From positions 1,101,257 through 1,165,256 of the forward strand of contig NZ_LT635539.1 of the NCBI RefSeq assembly GCF_900120195.1: DNA of 64,000 nt, in the 5' to 3' direction. The stretch is from Blautia sp. Marseille-P3087 (GTDB lineage Bacteria; Bacillota; Clostridia; Lachnospirales; Lachnospiraceae). A model generated the notes under the pieces. That model did not search any database, was not told the origin of the DNA, and worked only from the letters and a program-made list of their open reading frames with translations. Both the position numbers and the translations under genes were made by a program. This document shows positions 42,429-51,980 of this stretch, piece after piece. Within the stretch, counting starts at the first letter, position 1; every line of letters starts with the position of its first letter.

Positions 42429-45083
42429 TTATTTATCCATCTGTTTAAGCTGTGTATTTACTTTTTCCATCATTTCTTCATATTTCTGAAGTTTTTCTTT
42501 TTCCGCGTTTACTTTTGCTTCCGGAGCTTTATTGACAAAGTTCGGATTGCTCAGCATTCCCTGGCATCTTGCGATTTCTTTTGCGAGACGATCCTGCTCT
42601 TTTTTAAGGCGTTCCATCTCTTTTTCGCGGTCTACCAGATCCTCAAGTGGCATATAAACTACTGCATCGGATACAACAACAGATACTGCATCCTCGCCGA
42701 TGCCTTCTTTATCTTCCTGTACAAGGATCTCTTTTGCAAATGCAAGGTTTACAAAGGATTTCTTGCATGCTTCATATCTTGCACATGTCTCTGCATCTTT
42801 GCCTACAATATGGAGGCTGGTCTTGCGGTTCATCGGTACGTTCATTTCAGTACGTGTATTACGGATACCGCGGACAGCTTCCTTGAAGCTCTCAACTGCT
42901 TTTTCTGCTTCCAGGAATACCCATGCTTCCTTATATACCGGCCAGTCGGAAATCATGATGGATTCTTCTTCCGGAAGAAGTGTACAGTAGATTTCTTCTG
43001 TGATAAACGGCATATACGGATGAAGAAGTTTCAGACCTTCAGTCAGGGCTGTTCTTAAAGTCCAAAGTGCATCGTTTGCTGCCTTCGGATCTTCGTCTGC
43101 TTTCCAGAGACGGACCTTCGCCATCTCAATGTACCAGTCACAAAGCTCATCCCACAGGAAGTCATAAACTTTCTGTACAGCGATTCCGAGCTCGTATTTG
43201 TCCATATTGTCTGTAACATCACGAATTACGGTGTTCAACTTGGAAAGGATCCATTTGTCTTCGAAGCAGAGATCATTCAGATCTGCCGGTTCTGTCACGG
43301 TCTTGCCTTCCAGATTCATCATAATGAATCGTGATGCATTCCAGATCTTGTTTGCAAAGTTACGGCTGGACTCTACACGCTCCCAGTAGAAACGCATGTC
43401 ATTTCCAGGTGCATTACCTGTGATCAGAGTCAGACGCAGTGCATCCGCACCGTATTTATCAATAACTTCCAGAGGATCGATACCATTTCCGAGAGATTTA
43501 CTCATCTTACGTCCCTGTGAGTCACGTACAAGTCCGTGGATCAGTACATGATGGAACGGAACTTCTCCTGTCTGCTCAAGTGCTGAAAATACCATACGGA
43601 TAACCCAGAAGAAGATGATATCATAACCTGTCACAAGGACATCTGTCGGATAAAAGTACTCCAGTTCCGGTGTCTTCTCCGGCCATCCCAGTGTAGAGAA
43701 CGGCCACAGCGCGGAACTGAACCATGTATCCAGAGTATCCTCGTCCTGATGCAGATGTGTGCATCCGCATTTCGGGCATTTCTCCGGCATTTCTTTTGCA
43801 ACTACAACTTCACCGCACTCATCGCAGTAATAAGCCGGGATTCTGTGTCCCCACCAGAGCTGACGGGAAATACACCAGTCACGGATATTTTCAAGCCAGT
43901 GCAGATAAGTCTTGCCAAAGCTTGGCGGAACAAATTCCAGTTCGCCCGGTTTCAGCGCATCCATAGCTGCCTGTGCCATCTTGTCCATACGTACAAACCA
44001 CTGCGGTTTGATCATAGGTTCTACAGTTGTACCACAACGGTCATGTGTACCGACGCTGTGATTATGCGGAACTACTTTCACAAGAAGACCCAGTGCATCC
44101 AGATCTGCGACCATGGCTTTACGTGCCTCATAACGGTCCATACCTGCGTATTTACCGCCGAGAGAATTGATAGTAGCATCATCATTCATGATGTTGATTT
44201 CTTCAAGATTGTGGCGTTTGCCTACTTCGAAGTCATTCGGGTCATGTGCCGGTGTGATCTTAACGCAGCCCGTTCCGAATTCTTTATCTACATATTCGTC
44301 AGCGATCACCGGGATCTCACGGTCAGTAAGAGGCAGTTTCAGCATCTTGCCGATCAGATCTTTATATCTCTCATCTTCCGGGTTTACTGCAACTGCAGTA
44401 TCTCCGAGAAGTGTCTCCGGACGGGTAGTTGCGATCTCTACGAAACGTCCTTCTTCTCCTGCGATCGGATAATTGATGTGCCAGAAAAATCCATCCTGAT
44501 CCTCATGCTCAACTTCTGCGTCAGAAATAGAAGTCTGGCATACCGGACACCAGTTGATGATTCTGGAGCCTTTGTAGATATATCCTTTTTCGTATAAACG
44601 AATGAATACTTCCTGTACAGCCCTGGAGCAGCCTTCATCCATTGTAAAACGTTCTCTTTCCCAGTCAGCAGATGCGCCGAGCTTCTTGAGCTGATTGATG
44701 ATTTTTCCGCCGTACTCTTCTTTCCATGCCCATGCATGTTTCAGGAATTCCTCACGTCCGATATCGTGTTTGTCAATTCCTTCTTTTTTGAGTTTGTCAA
44801 TAACCTTAACCTCTGTTGCGATTGCAGCGTGGTCGGTTCCCGGCTGCCACAGAGCTTCATACCCCTGCATTCTCTTGAAACGGATCAGGATATCCTGCAT
44901 GGTCTCATCAAGTGCATGTCCCATATGAAGCTGTCCGGTTACGTTCGGCGGCGGCATAACAATGGTAAACGGTTTTTTATCTGGATTTACTTTTGCGTGG
45001 AAGTATCCGTTGTCCATCCATTTCTGATAGAGGCGGTCTTCCAGACCCTTCGGGTCATATGTCTTTGCAAGTTCTTTGCTCAT
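42429..45083 (-). CDS. valS: Valyl-tRNA synthetase
   Basis: 884 residues, class Ia synthetase charging tRNA-Val, with editing domain. The HIGH-type motif is PPPNVTGQLHMGHAL and the KMSKS loop is GRKMSKSLGNG. The C-terminal coiled-coil arm (LVDREKEMERLKKEQDRLAK) is complete. The start has AGGAGG 6 nt upstream. Many Firmicute valS genes have a T-box leader; here the promoter leaves only about 30 nt, so T-box control is excluded at this start. Confidence 0.97.
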   Translation of the reverse strand: MSKELAKTYDPKGLEDRLYQKWMDNGYFHAKVNPDKKPFTIVMPPPNVTGQLHMGHALDETMQDILIRFKRMQGYEALWQPGTDHAAIATEVKVIDKLKKEGIDKHDIGREEFLKHAWAWKEEYGGKIINQLKKLGASADWERERFTMDEGCSRAVQEVFIRLYEKGYIYKGSRIINWCPVCQTSISDAEVEHEDQDGFFWHINYPIAGEEGRFVEIATTRPETLLGDTAVAVNPEDERYKDLIGKMLKLPLTDREIPVIADEYVDKEFGTGCVKITPAHDPNDFEVGKRHNLEEINIMNDDATINSLGGKYAGMDRYEARKAMVADLDALGLLVKVVPHNHSVGTHDRCGTTVEPMIKPQWFVRMDKMAQAAMDALKPGELEFVPPSFGKTYLHWLENIRDWCISRQLWWGHRIPAYYCDECGEVVVAKEMPEKCPKCGCTHLHQDEDTLDTWFSSALWPFSTLGWPEKTPELEYFYPTDVLVTGYDIIFFWVIRMVFSALEQTGEVPFHHVLIHGLVRDSQGRKMSKSLGNGIDPLEVIDKYGADALRLTLITGNAPGNDMRFYWERVESSRNFANKIWNASRFIMMNLEGKTVTEPADLNDLCFEDKWILSKLNTVIRDVTDNMDKYELGIAVQKVYDFLWDELCDWYIEMAKVRLWKADEDPKAANDALWTLRTALTEGLKLLHPYMPFITEEIYCTLLPEEESIMISDWPVYKEAWVFLEAEKAVESFKEAVRGIRNTRTEMNVPMNRKTSLHIVGKDAETCARYEACKKSFVNLAFAKEILVQEDKEGIGEDAVSVVVSDAVVYMPLEDLVDREKEMERLKKEQDRLAKEIARCQGMLSNPNFVNKAPEAKVNAEKEKLQKYEEMMEKVNTQLKQMDK

Positions 45084-45118
45084 AATGTCCTCCTGATTAA
45101 AAAAAGCATCTCCCATCT

Positions 45119-45147
45119 ACTGTAATTGCATTTTTTCGCCTTGTCAA
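45119..45147 (-). promoter_or_regulatory. valS promoter (TTGACA-17-TACAGT)
   Basis: A consensus TTGACA (45142-45147) with TACAGT (45119-45124) 17 bp away. The transcript would begin near 45112, 30 nt before the ATG. Drives valS and the LTA-synthase-like gene. Confidence 0.75.
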
Positions 45148-45201
45148 GACGGATTGCATATTTTTCACAGATTATGGGGTTCCCTGTAGTTATCTGTATA
45201 C

Positions 45202-48200
45202 TTATTCCACAGATTTCAGTGATTCGACCATGTCGATCTTTTTCAGTTTGTTATGCATAAAGATGTTTACGATCACAGAGAAAATACAGGTGATCACGGC
45301 ACAGTACAAAAAGCTGACCGGGCGGATATTTCGTCCGAACATGACGGCATCCACCTCAATCGTCACAATGATATAACGGTGCAGCAGAATACCAAATCCC
45401 GATCCTGCAAGGATTCCTGCAATCGTAAGAAGAATGTTTTCCCGCAGAACGTACTGCGACACTTCCATATCAAAGAAACCCAGGACTTTCAGTGTCGCAA
45501 GTTCTCTCTGTCTCTCGGTAATATTAATATTGTTCAGATTATAAAGAACAACAAATGCCAGCATTCCGGCAGACACGATCAGTACTACGATTACGCTCCC
45601 CAGCGTACTGAGCATGCGGTCTACCATCTCTACTGTGCTGGATGTGTAACTGATGCTTAAGACAGCCGGTGATTCCATGATCTTCTGTCCGATTTCTTCA
45701 AGCTGATCTTTGTATTTGTCCTTTACCTTAAATACAATGTCACTGTAATCCGGTTTCTCGCCAAAGTTTTCTTCATATACCTGTGGAGACATGTATACAT
45801 AATGTCCGGCATAGTTTTCGGTGATCACGGAAATCTTTACTTTGTATTCTTTGTCGTCTTTTTTCAATGTCAGCTCATCTCCGGCTTTTAAGTCGAGAAG
45901 TGTCGCTGTTTTTTCACTGACTGCCGCACCTTCTTCCGGTAACTCATAAGACTGCTTCGTGACACGGTTCTGTAAAGTAACATCTTTTTTGAATTTTTCC
46001 AGATCTTCCGGTACATAAACATACACACTTAAATTTGATTTTCCGTTCGGCGCTGTAAGCTTGGTAAGCTGGATATTTGTATAATGATCCAGATCTTCAT
46101 TCTGCTCCAGAGAACTTTGCAGTTCCTTTTTCTCTGCATCGGTCGCATCATCGTCCGATATGATCATCGCATCATAACGTTGGAGGTCTGTATACTGAAG
46201 CTTTACAATATCAGAAATTGAATCCCGGATTCCGTAACCGACCAGCATCAGTGCCATACTTCCTGCAATTCCGAAAACTGTCATAAACATACGTTTCTTG
46301 TAGCGGAACAGGTTTCGAAGAGAGGATTTCCATGTAAAATTCAGGTGTTTCCACAGGAACGGCATCCGCTCCAGAAGGATTCTCCTGCCTTCTTTTGGTG
46401 CCGGCGGACGCATCAGGGATGCCGGTGTCTCTGCCAGCGCACGATAGCATGAAAATACAGTTGCCCCGACAGTACAGATCAGTGCTGCCACCGAAGCAGT
46501 CAGTGCATACTTAAGTTCGTAATGGATCTGCAGTGTTTTATCTACATTGTGGTACATCATTCCATATCCTTTGATAATGATAAACGGCAATATCTTTTCA
46601 CCGATCAGGATACCGACAATACTGCCTCCTGCCGTCGCCAGAAATGCATAACTTAAATACTTCGAGGCAATATGAATCTTGCTGTAGCCCAGTGCCTTCA
46701 TCGTTCCGATCTGTGTTCTCTGTTCTTCGACCATTCGCGTCATGGTCGTAAGACTGATCAGCGCAGCGACCAGGAAAAAGATCACAGGAAAAACCTCACC
46801 AATATTTTTGATTCGATCTGCATTATCTCCATAATCTGAATACTCCGGAAGTCCGTTACGGTCTGTGATGATCCACTCCGGTTTTTCCAGATCGTTCAGT
46901 TCATTCTTTGCATCGTCTATTTTTTGCTGGCCGTCTTTGATTTCATCCTGAGCTTCCTTTTGGCCGTCTTCATAATCTTTCTTGCCGTCTTCCAGCTCTT
47001 TACGGGCATCTTTTAATTTCTGCTCGGAATCTTTTAATTTTTCCTCATTTTCCCTGATTTCTTTTTCGCCGTCGGTCAGTTTCTTCTCATTTGCGGCAAT
47101 CTCTGCCTCGCCTGAATTAAGCTCTGCTTCATTTGCAGCAATCTCTGCATCTGCGGAATCAAGTTTTGTACGATTTGCATCCAGTTCACTTTGTCCGCTC
47201 TGAAGCTTCTTAAGACTTGCATCCAGCTGCTTCTTGCTGGCTGCAAGCGTCTTTTCGTTTGTATCAAGTTCTTTTTGTGCCGAAATTAGCTTTGCTTCCT
47301 GCGCATTAAGCGTTGTACGGCCGCTGTCGATCTGTGTCTGATTTTCATTCAGTGTCGCGAGTGTTCCTGCAAGTTCGGTTTTTTTCGCCTGAAGAGTCGT
47401 AAGTCCACTGTTTGCTGATGCCAGATTATTTTCAAGCTCTGTTTTCTGTGCATCTGCCTGCTGACATGCATTAAGTGTCGCCTGTGCGGTTCCAACTGCT
47501 GTATTTGCATCCCCAAGTGCTGCCTGCGCTTCTGAAAGATTCTGCGCAAGCGCATCAAGCTGCGCCTTCGCTTCTTCATCTCCGGCATCTGCTTTTTGCT
47601 TTGCTTCATCATAAGCCGCCTGTGCTGCATTTACCTCATCCTGTGCCTGACTGACTGCACTCTGTGCTGCCTCCACTGCCTGCTGTGCCCCCGCAAGTCC
47701 GGCCGCAGCCTGCTCCAGCTGACTGATTCCTGCCTCAAGCTGCGGAATCTGCGCATTAAGCTGTGCAATCTGTGTATCTACTGTGGTCTGTCCGGCTTTT
47801 ACCTGTGCAATACCCGCAGTAAGTTCCTGCTGCTTCTTATCTAAATCAGCTTTTGCATCTGCAATCTTCTGTTTGCCTGCCTCGAACTCCTTTTTGGCTG
47901 CATCAAATTTCGCTTTGCCTTCGTCATATTGTTGCTTTCCGGCATTATACTGGCTCCATCCATCATCCAACTGCTTCTGCGCAGCTTCCAACTGTGTTCT
48001 TCCGTCCGCCGCCTGTTCTTTCGCAGATGCGATCTGACTTCTGCCGTCACGGATCTGCGTTTTTGCATTCGCGAGCTGTTTCTTACCGTCTTCCAGCTCT
48101 TTACGGGCATCTTCAAGCTGCTTTTTGCCGTCATTATATTTCTTCTCGCCGTCTTTTAACTCTTTTTCGCCATCGTCCAGTTTCTTCTTGGCATCGGCAA

Positions 48201-49053
48201 GCTTTTCGTCGGCTTCTTTCTTACCGTCTTCCAGTTCTTTTTCTGCATCAGATATCTTGTCCTGTGCCTCTGACATAACTTTATCATAGCGTATCTGACA
48301 GCGCCCTTCTTCAATTCCCTCGACTTTTTTCTGAACCTTATCAATCAGATTTTCGTATGCATCGGTATAGCTGGTGACCTTTTCCACCTCATTTGTGCGC
48401 ACATAAATCTGCGTAAAAAACTCAGAATCAAACTCTTCCGGAAGCACATACGCAAAGCCATTTACCTCGCCGGATCCCACCGTGGTATTGCCTCTGTTGA
48501 ACGAAATATAAAGAGGGCTCTTTCCGATACCTGTAACCGTGTACTCTTCCGTCTTCAGAAGCTTCGAATCTCCCTCCTGCCGGATTACGAGCTTGCTGCC
48601 CACTTCATATCCCTGCGATTCTGCAAACGTGGAATCCAGAAAACACTCGCCGCTTTTTTCCGGAAGACTGCCTTCTGTCAAAGTGAGTTGATTGACTTCT
48701 TTATTTAAGGATTCCACATGAAGGACTTTCAGTGAATCATTTTCTCCACAGATCACATCTGTAGAATATGCACCTTCCACACTTCCGACTCCCGAAAGTT
48801 CCTGCACCGCTTTCACATCATCCTCCGTCAGTCCCATTGTACCGATAATCTTGAGATCCATAAGTTTTGATATGTTATAATAGGCATCACCCGACATTCT
48901 CATGTCCGGAGACGCCGCCTGAATTCCGGAGAAAAAAGCAACACCGAGTGCAACAATACAGAAAATTGAAATAAAACGTGCCCGGCTCTTGCGCACTTCC
49001 ATCCAGAATTCTTTATGCAGTGCTTTTTTTCTATGTTTTCTTTTTCCTACCAT
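45202..49053 (-). CDS. ABC transporter permease, FtsX/MacB-like, with giant coiled coil
   Basis: 1283 residues. An N-terminal membrane helix (about 25-45), an extracytoplasmic domain (about 50-250), then some 470 residues of heptad-like charged repeats (about 265-735, KELEDGKKQLANAKTQ type; middle part rich in Ala/Gln) predicted to form a long coiled-coil hairpin. After it come three helices (about 770-870, PVIFFLVAALISLTTMTRM), a second extracytoplasmic domain and a final FtsX set (about 1150-1270). This is the type VII ABC plan for mechanotransmission or lipid/peptide export. Partner ATPase gene overlaps by 7 bp. Substrate unknown. Confidence 0.9.
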   Translation of the reverse strand: MVGKRKHRKKALHKEFWMEVRKSRARFISIFCIVALGVAFFSGIQAASPDMRMSGDAYYNISKLMDLKIIGTMGLTEDDVKAVQELSGVGSVEGAYSTDVICGENDSLKVLHVESLNKEVNQLTLTEGSLPEKSGECFLDSTFAESQGYEVGSKLVIRQEGDSKLLKTEEYTVTGIGKSPLYISFNRGNTTVGSGEVNGFAYVLPEEFDSEFFTQIYVRTNEVEKVTSYTDAYENLIDKVQKKVEGIEEGRCQIRYDKVMSEAQDKISDAEKELEDGKKEADEKLADAKKKLDDGEKELKDGEKKYNDGKKQLEDARKELEDGKKQLANAKTQIRDGRSQIASAKEQAADGRTQLEAAQKQLDDGWSQYNAGKQQYDEGKAKFDAAKKEFEAGKQKIADAKADLDKKQQELTAGIAQVKAGQTTVDTQIAQLNAQIPQLEAGISQLEQAAAGLAGAQQAVEAAQSAVSQAQDEVNAAQAAYDEAKQKADAGDEEAKAQLDALAQNLSEAQAALGDANTAVGTAQATLNACQQADAQKTELENNLASANSGLTTLQAKKTELAGTLATLNENQTQIDSGRTTLNAQEAKLISAQKELDTNEKTLAASKKQLDASLKKLQSGQSELDANRTKLDSADAEIAANEAELNSGEAEIAANEKKLTDGEKEIRENEEKLKDSEQKLKDARKELEDGKKDYEDGQKEAQDEIKDGQQKIDDAKNELNDLEKPEWIITDRNGLPEYSDYGDNADRIKNIGEVFPVIFFLVAALISLTTMTRMVEEQRTQIGTMKALGYSKIHIASKYLSYAFLATAGGSIVGILIGEKILPFIIIKGYGMMYHNVDKTLQIHYELKYALTASVAALICTVGATVFSCYRALAETPASLMRPPAPKEGRRILLERMPFLWKHLNFTWKSSLRNLFRYKKRMFMTVFGIAGSMALMLVGYGIRDSISDIVKLQYTDLQRYDAMIISDDDATDAEKKELQSSLEQNEDLDHYTNIQLTKLTAPNGKSNLSVYVYVPEDLEKFKKDVTLQNRVTKQSYELPEEGAAVSEKTATLLDLKAGDELTLKKDDKEYKVKISVITENYAGHYVYMSPQVYEENFGEKPDYSDIVFKVKDKYKDQLEEIGQKIMESPAVLSISYTSSTVEMVDRMLSTLGSVIVVLIVSAGMLAFVVLYNLNNINITERQRELATLKVLGFFDMEVSQYVLRENILLTIAGILAGSGFGILLHRYIIVTIEVDAVMFGRNIRPVSFLYCAVITCIFSVIVNIFMHNKLKKIDMVESLKSVE

Positions 49054-49763
49054 TCGATTTCCTCCACCGGTGTAGGATGCTCATTCATTTCCATTGAAGA
49101 AACCGTTCCGTTCTTAATATGGATCACACGGTCTGCCATCGGCGTCAGCGCCGAATTGTGTGTGATAACGATCACGGTCATTCCCTTCTGGCGGCACATA
49201 TCCTGCAAAAGTTTCAGTATTGCCTTACCAGTCTGATAATCAAGTGCACCGGTCGGCTCATCACAGAGCAGAAGCTTCGGATTCTTGGCCAGTGCACGTG
49301 CAATGGACACACGCTGCTGCTCTCCACCAGAAAGCTGTGCCGGAAAATTTCCCATACGGTCTTCAAGTCCTACTTCTTTTAATACTTTGCCTGCGTCCAG
49401 CGGATTCTTACAGATCTGCATGGCAAGTTCAACATTTTCAAGTGCAGTAAGGTTCGGCACCAGATTATAAAACTGAAATACAAATCCGATGTCATCCCGG
49501 CGGTAGGCAGTCAGCTGGCGGCTGTTATAATCTGTGATATTTTTACCGTCCACCAGCACCGTTCCCTTCGTTGCAGTGTCCATGCCTCCAAGGATATTGA
49601 GAACCGTCGTTTTGCCCGCGCCACTCGGTCCGACGATAACCACAAATTCTCCTTTTGATATTTCGAAGCCGATCTCATCGACTGCCTTGATCTTGACTTC
49701 TCCCATTTTATATATTTTTGATACCTTATCAAGTTTTACATATGCGTTCTGCATATCTGCCAT
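49047..49763 (-). CDS. ABC transporter ATP-binding protein (MacB/LolD type)
   Basis: 238 residues. Walker [15 protein letters not shown], signature [15 protein letters not shown], Walker [13 protein letters not shown] and the H-loop VITHN are all intact. The family powers FtsX-type permeases. The stop overlaps the permease start by 7 bp (one codon pair shared out of frame), so both are made together. The start follows AGGAG. Confidence 0.95.
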   Translation of the reverse strand: MADMQNAYVKLDKVSKIYKMGEVKIKAVDEIGFEISKGEFVVIVGPSGAGKTTVLNILGGMDTATKGTVLVDGKNITDYNSRQLTAYRRDDIGFVFQFYNLVPNLTALENVELAMQICKNPLDAGKVLKEVGLEDRMGNFPAQLSGGEQQRVSIARALAKNPKLLLCDEPTGALDYQTGKAILKLLQDMCRQKGMTVIVITHNSALTPMADRVIHIKNGTVSSMEMNEHPTPVEEIEW

Positions 49764-49844
49764 ATTTTTCTCCTGTTTTCGTTGTTATGTATAATAAGTT
49801 TCTACCTGCGGATGACTCCGAAGTATCTTACTTTTATTATAACA

Positions 49845-49884
49845 AAAAAACACCACTCGGAACAACATCCGAACAGTGTTTTTT
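49845..49884 (-). terminator. Terminator between the spore protein gene and the ABC operon
   Basis: AAAAAACAC (49845-49853) pairs with GTGTTTTTT (49876-49884), with TCGG/CCGA inside. T-rich on both strands, so it can act in both directions. The 27-bp mobile element has inserted at its edge; its left duplication begins within the T run. Confidence 0.8.
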
Positions 49885-49923
49885 CTGTGTTACTGTTCAC
49901 TCCGTTCACAGCAACTTTTCTGT
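49881..49923. mobile_element. MITE-family minimal copy (27 bp) with 8-bp target duplication
   Basis: The 27 bp at 49889-49915 begin GTTACTGTTCAC, end GTTCACAGCAAC, and are identical to 3521-3547 of the 143-bp copy. They are flanked by TTTTCTGT on both sides (49881-49888 and 49916-49923). The two halves are imperfect inverted repeats of each other (9 of 12), so the piece looks like an element made only of ends. It lies 3 nt past the stop of the spore-protein gene. Confidence 0.8.
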
Positions 49924-49926
49924 GTC

Positions 49927-50121
49927 CTAATTTTCATTTTCTTTACGTTTGCCTGCCACAAGGCCACCGATCCTCCCGGTTTCTTTTGCCGAAAGACTTT
50001 TCCATCCACCTTCCAGTACTTTATCCAGCACTCCAAGCTCCTGCGCAATCTCATATTTCAGCTTTTCTTCTTCCGGAAGTTCATTCTTAAGATAGGCTTC
50101 CACTTCTTTTTCTTTATTCAT
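49927..50121 (-). CDS. Small acid-soluble spore protein, alpha/beta type (short variant)
   Basis: 64 residues. It contains KLKYEIAQELGVLDKVLEGG, which includes the E-IA germination-protease-like site, and LSAKETGRIGGLVAGKRK, the two conserved parts of alpha/beta SASPs that coat spore DNA. It is shorter and more divergent than classical SspA types, as is usual for clostridial variants. The start has AAAGGAG 10 nt upstream; an earlier ATG at 50145 lacks a site. A forespore-like promoter is at 50153. Confidence 0.8.
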   Translation of the reverse strand: MNKEKEVEAYLKNELPEEEKLKYEIAQELGVLDKVLEGGWKSLSAKETGRIGGLVAGKRKENEN

Positions 50122-50152
50122 GTCCTGATTACTCCTTTTATTCATTTCTCAG

Positions 50153-50182
50153 AGTATAGACATTTTTTCAGAAAAATATACA
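50153..50182 (-). promoter_or_regulatory. Candidate forespore promoter of the spore protein gene
   Basis: Minus-strand TGTATA (50177-50182) and CTATACT (50153-50159), 17 bp apart. The -35 fits sigma-G/F (TGnATA); the -10 only partly. Confidence 0.35.
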
Positions 50183-50188
50183 CCTTTA

Positions 50189-50374
50189 TCAGCTCTTCGG
50201 AATAATGATCGCAGCAATGATGTACGCCCAGATTCCCGCACCGCCGAAGCAGGTCAGGAGCACCCATGCAAGACGCACCAGTGTCGGATCTATATCGAAG
50301 TATTCTGCAATACCACCGCAGACACCACAGAGCATGTAATTAACAGATGATTTGTAAAGTCGTTTATTCCTCAT
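50189..50374 (-). CDS. PspC domain protein
   Basis: 61 residues, one PspC domain: RLYKSSVNYMLCGVCGGIAEYF, then DIDPTLVRLAWVLLTC and one membrane helix (AGIWAYIIAAIIIP). PspC proteins sense or respond to membrane stress. The start has GAAGGA 9 nt upstream. It follows the DUF4097 gene by 47 bp and is probably the last gene of the PadR module. Confidence 0.9.
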   Translation of the reverse strand: MRNKRLYKSSVNYMLCGVCGGIAEYFDIDPTLVRLAWVLLTCFGGAGIWAYIIAAIIIPKS

Positions 50375-50421
50375 AGTAAAATCCTTCTTTCTGAAAAAGT
50401 TTGATTTCGTTGTTCTTATCA

Positions 50422-51288
50422 TTACTCAAAATCCACAGTGATATTTCCGACACCACAGTCGAAAGTCATCTTTCCGGATGATCCCGGATTGCTGATTTTT
50501 TTCTCATGCCCGAGGCCGCTAAAAGAACTGTCACCGATATCTATCGCGCCTGCCGCACAGGAGATTTCATAATCATAATCCTTCTCTTTTCCATCAATAC
50601 CCAGATCGATGTTTCCGATTCCGCAATCTGCTTCCAGATTCTGTACTTTCAGATTTTCAAGATCAATATTTCCTGTGCCAACAGTGAGCTCTGCTTTCAC
50701 TGCTGTAATCGTACTGTCATTTGTAAATTCTCCGGCAGCTACAGATACCTCCAGTTTTTTTGCATAAAAATTATCATCCAGATTTACGGTACCGGCTACC
50801 ACATCTACAGACGCCTCCTCAAATTCCGTTTTCTTCGGATAACTGACCGTAATTTCTCTGTCCTGCACCCTGCCGATGCTTTCCAGAACCAGCGTATCTC
50901 CTTCCTGTCCGACACGTACTTTCTCTCTATGTTTCCCTGAAACTTCAACTTTTATCTCATTTCCATTGTATTCTTTAAGATAAAGTTCTCCTGTTCTGAT
51001 AGAAAGATCGAGTTTTGATACTCCATCTACCAGATAGATTTCTCCGTTTGTTCCGGCTGCCTCTTTACTGTCCGATTCATCAATCTCATCCCAGTCCTGA
51101 TTCCAGTCATCTTCATCCCCAAAACTTACATATTTTGCAGTCTGCCGGACAGCACTGCCTAATCCGTCTTTGGATAAGTTCAATCCCGTGATCGTTGCGC
51201 CCATTGAAACACCACCTATCGTCAGACCAATTCCCACTACACCGACAGCCGCTGCTATGACCAGTACCACTTTTGAAAATTTTCTCAT
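50422..51288 (-). CDS. DUF4097 beta-strand repeat protein, membrane-anchored
   Basis: 288 residues. One N-terminal membrane helix (about 5-28, VVLVIAAAVGVVGIGLTIGG), an acidic linker, then a repeated beta-strand domain (about 80-285; VSVAAGEFTNDSTITAVKAE, LEADCGIGNIDLGIDGKEK) of the DUF4097/adhesin-like right-handed helix type. Such proteins occur with PspC and DUF1700 in envelope-stress operons. Exact role unknown. Start overlaps the DUF1700 stop by 4 nt. Confidence 0.88.
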   Translation of the reverse strand: MRKFSKVVLVIAAAVGVVGIGLTIGGVSMGATITGLNLSKDGLGSAVRQTAKYVSFGDEDDWNQDWDEIDESDSKEAAGTNGEIYLVDGVSKLDLSIRTGELYLKEYNGNEIKVEVSGKHREKVRVGQEGDTLVLESIGRVQDREITVSYPKKTEFEEASVDVVAGTVNLDDNFYAKKLEVSVAAGEFTNDSTITAVKAELTVGTGNIDLENLKVQNLEADCGIGNIDLGIDGKEKDYDYEISCAAGAIDIGDSSFSGLGHEKKISNPGSSGKMTFDCGVGNITVDFE

Positions 51289-51980
51289 GCCCGGTCACCT
51301 CCCTTTTTGCCCCTGTTTAATATATTGCCGCAAAAATCCGTGAACCTGCGAAGAATTGCCGGAAGTGCACGGCTCGACGCCCATACAAAAAATACAAGTC
51401 CAACCAGGCCAAGAGAAAGCAAAATCAGGCCAATGCCGATTCCAAGAGCACCAAATGCCGGTGCCGCTGTCACACATGCTCCAATACCGGCGCCAATTGC
51501 AATCACTGCGATTACAAAGAGTGCGATAACAACTGCCCCTGCGCCAAGTACAAGGATAAGCGGAAGTAAGATCAGTGCCACAATAAATCCGATGATCCCA
51601 CCGGCTACACCCTTGATCAATGGTGAAATAAATACCAGAAGGATCAGTACAAGTATCACACCTGCCTTACCGCCCCTGCGCTCTGCATGATAGCCTTTCT
51701 CTGCACGACTCTGTGGCATCTGCCGTTCATCATCTACACGCTCATCCTGATATCCGCTTTCTGTAAATTCTCCGTAATTCTGCGAACTGTTCTTTAAGTC
51801 TTCTTTGATAATTGCCGCAACTTTACCCGGGCTTCCAAGCTCCCGGATCACCTCTGCTTCCTGATCTTCTCCGGCATCATCAAAATAACTCTCATAATAA
51901 TCAAGAGCCTCCTGTCTTTCCTCCTCTGAGATATCAGAAAGCAGTTTCTTTAACTGTTCCATAAACTGCGCTCTGTTCAT
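51285..51980 (-). CDS. DUF1700 membrane protein
   Basis: 231 residues. A cytoplasmic N-terminal helical domain (MNRAQFMEQLKKLLSDISEE, EALDYYESYFDDAGEDQEAE, GSPGKVAAIIKEDL) is typical of DUF1700, followed by three or four membrane helices (about 105-215) rich in Ile, Gly and Ala. The pairing of PadR regulator and DUF1700 is widespread in Firmicutes. Start overlaps the padR-type stop by 4 nt. Confidence 0.9.
   Translation of the reverse strand: MNRAQFMEQLKKLLSDISEEERQEALDYYESYFDDAGEDQEAEVIRELGSPGKVAAIIKEDLKNSSQNYGEFTESGYQDERVDDERQMPQSRAEKGYHAERRGGKAGVILVLILLVFISPLIKGVAGGIIGFIVALILLPLILVLGAGAVVIALFVIAVIAIGAGIGACVTAAPAFGALGIGIGLILLSLGLVGLVFFVWASSRALPAILRRFTDFCGNILNRGKKGGDRA

Noticed and set aside
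42105..43058. A 317-residue plus-strand frame across the LTA-synthase-like gene and valS, and a 282-residue one opposite valS at 43749-44597
   Set aside because: Both lie opposite well-identified genes, have no ribosome site and do not resemble any protein.
45084..45201. T-box leader for valS
   Set aside because: Only about 30 nt lie between the predicted start of transcription and the ATG; no specifier stem or TGGGTGG-like box seen.
46982..48278. Several plus-strand frames inside the coiled-coil part of the ABC permease
   Set aside because: Produced by repetitive coding sequence read on the other strand.
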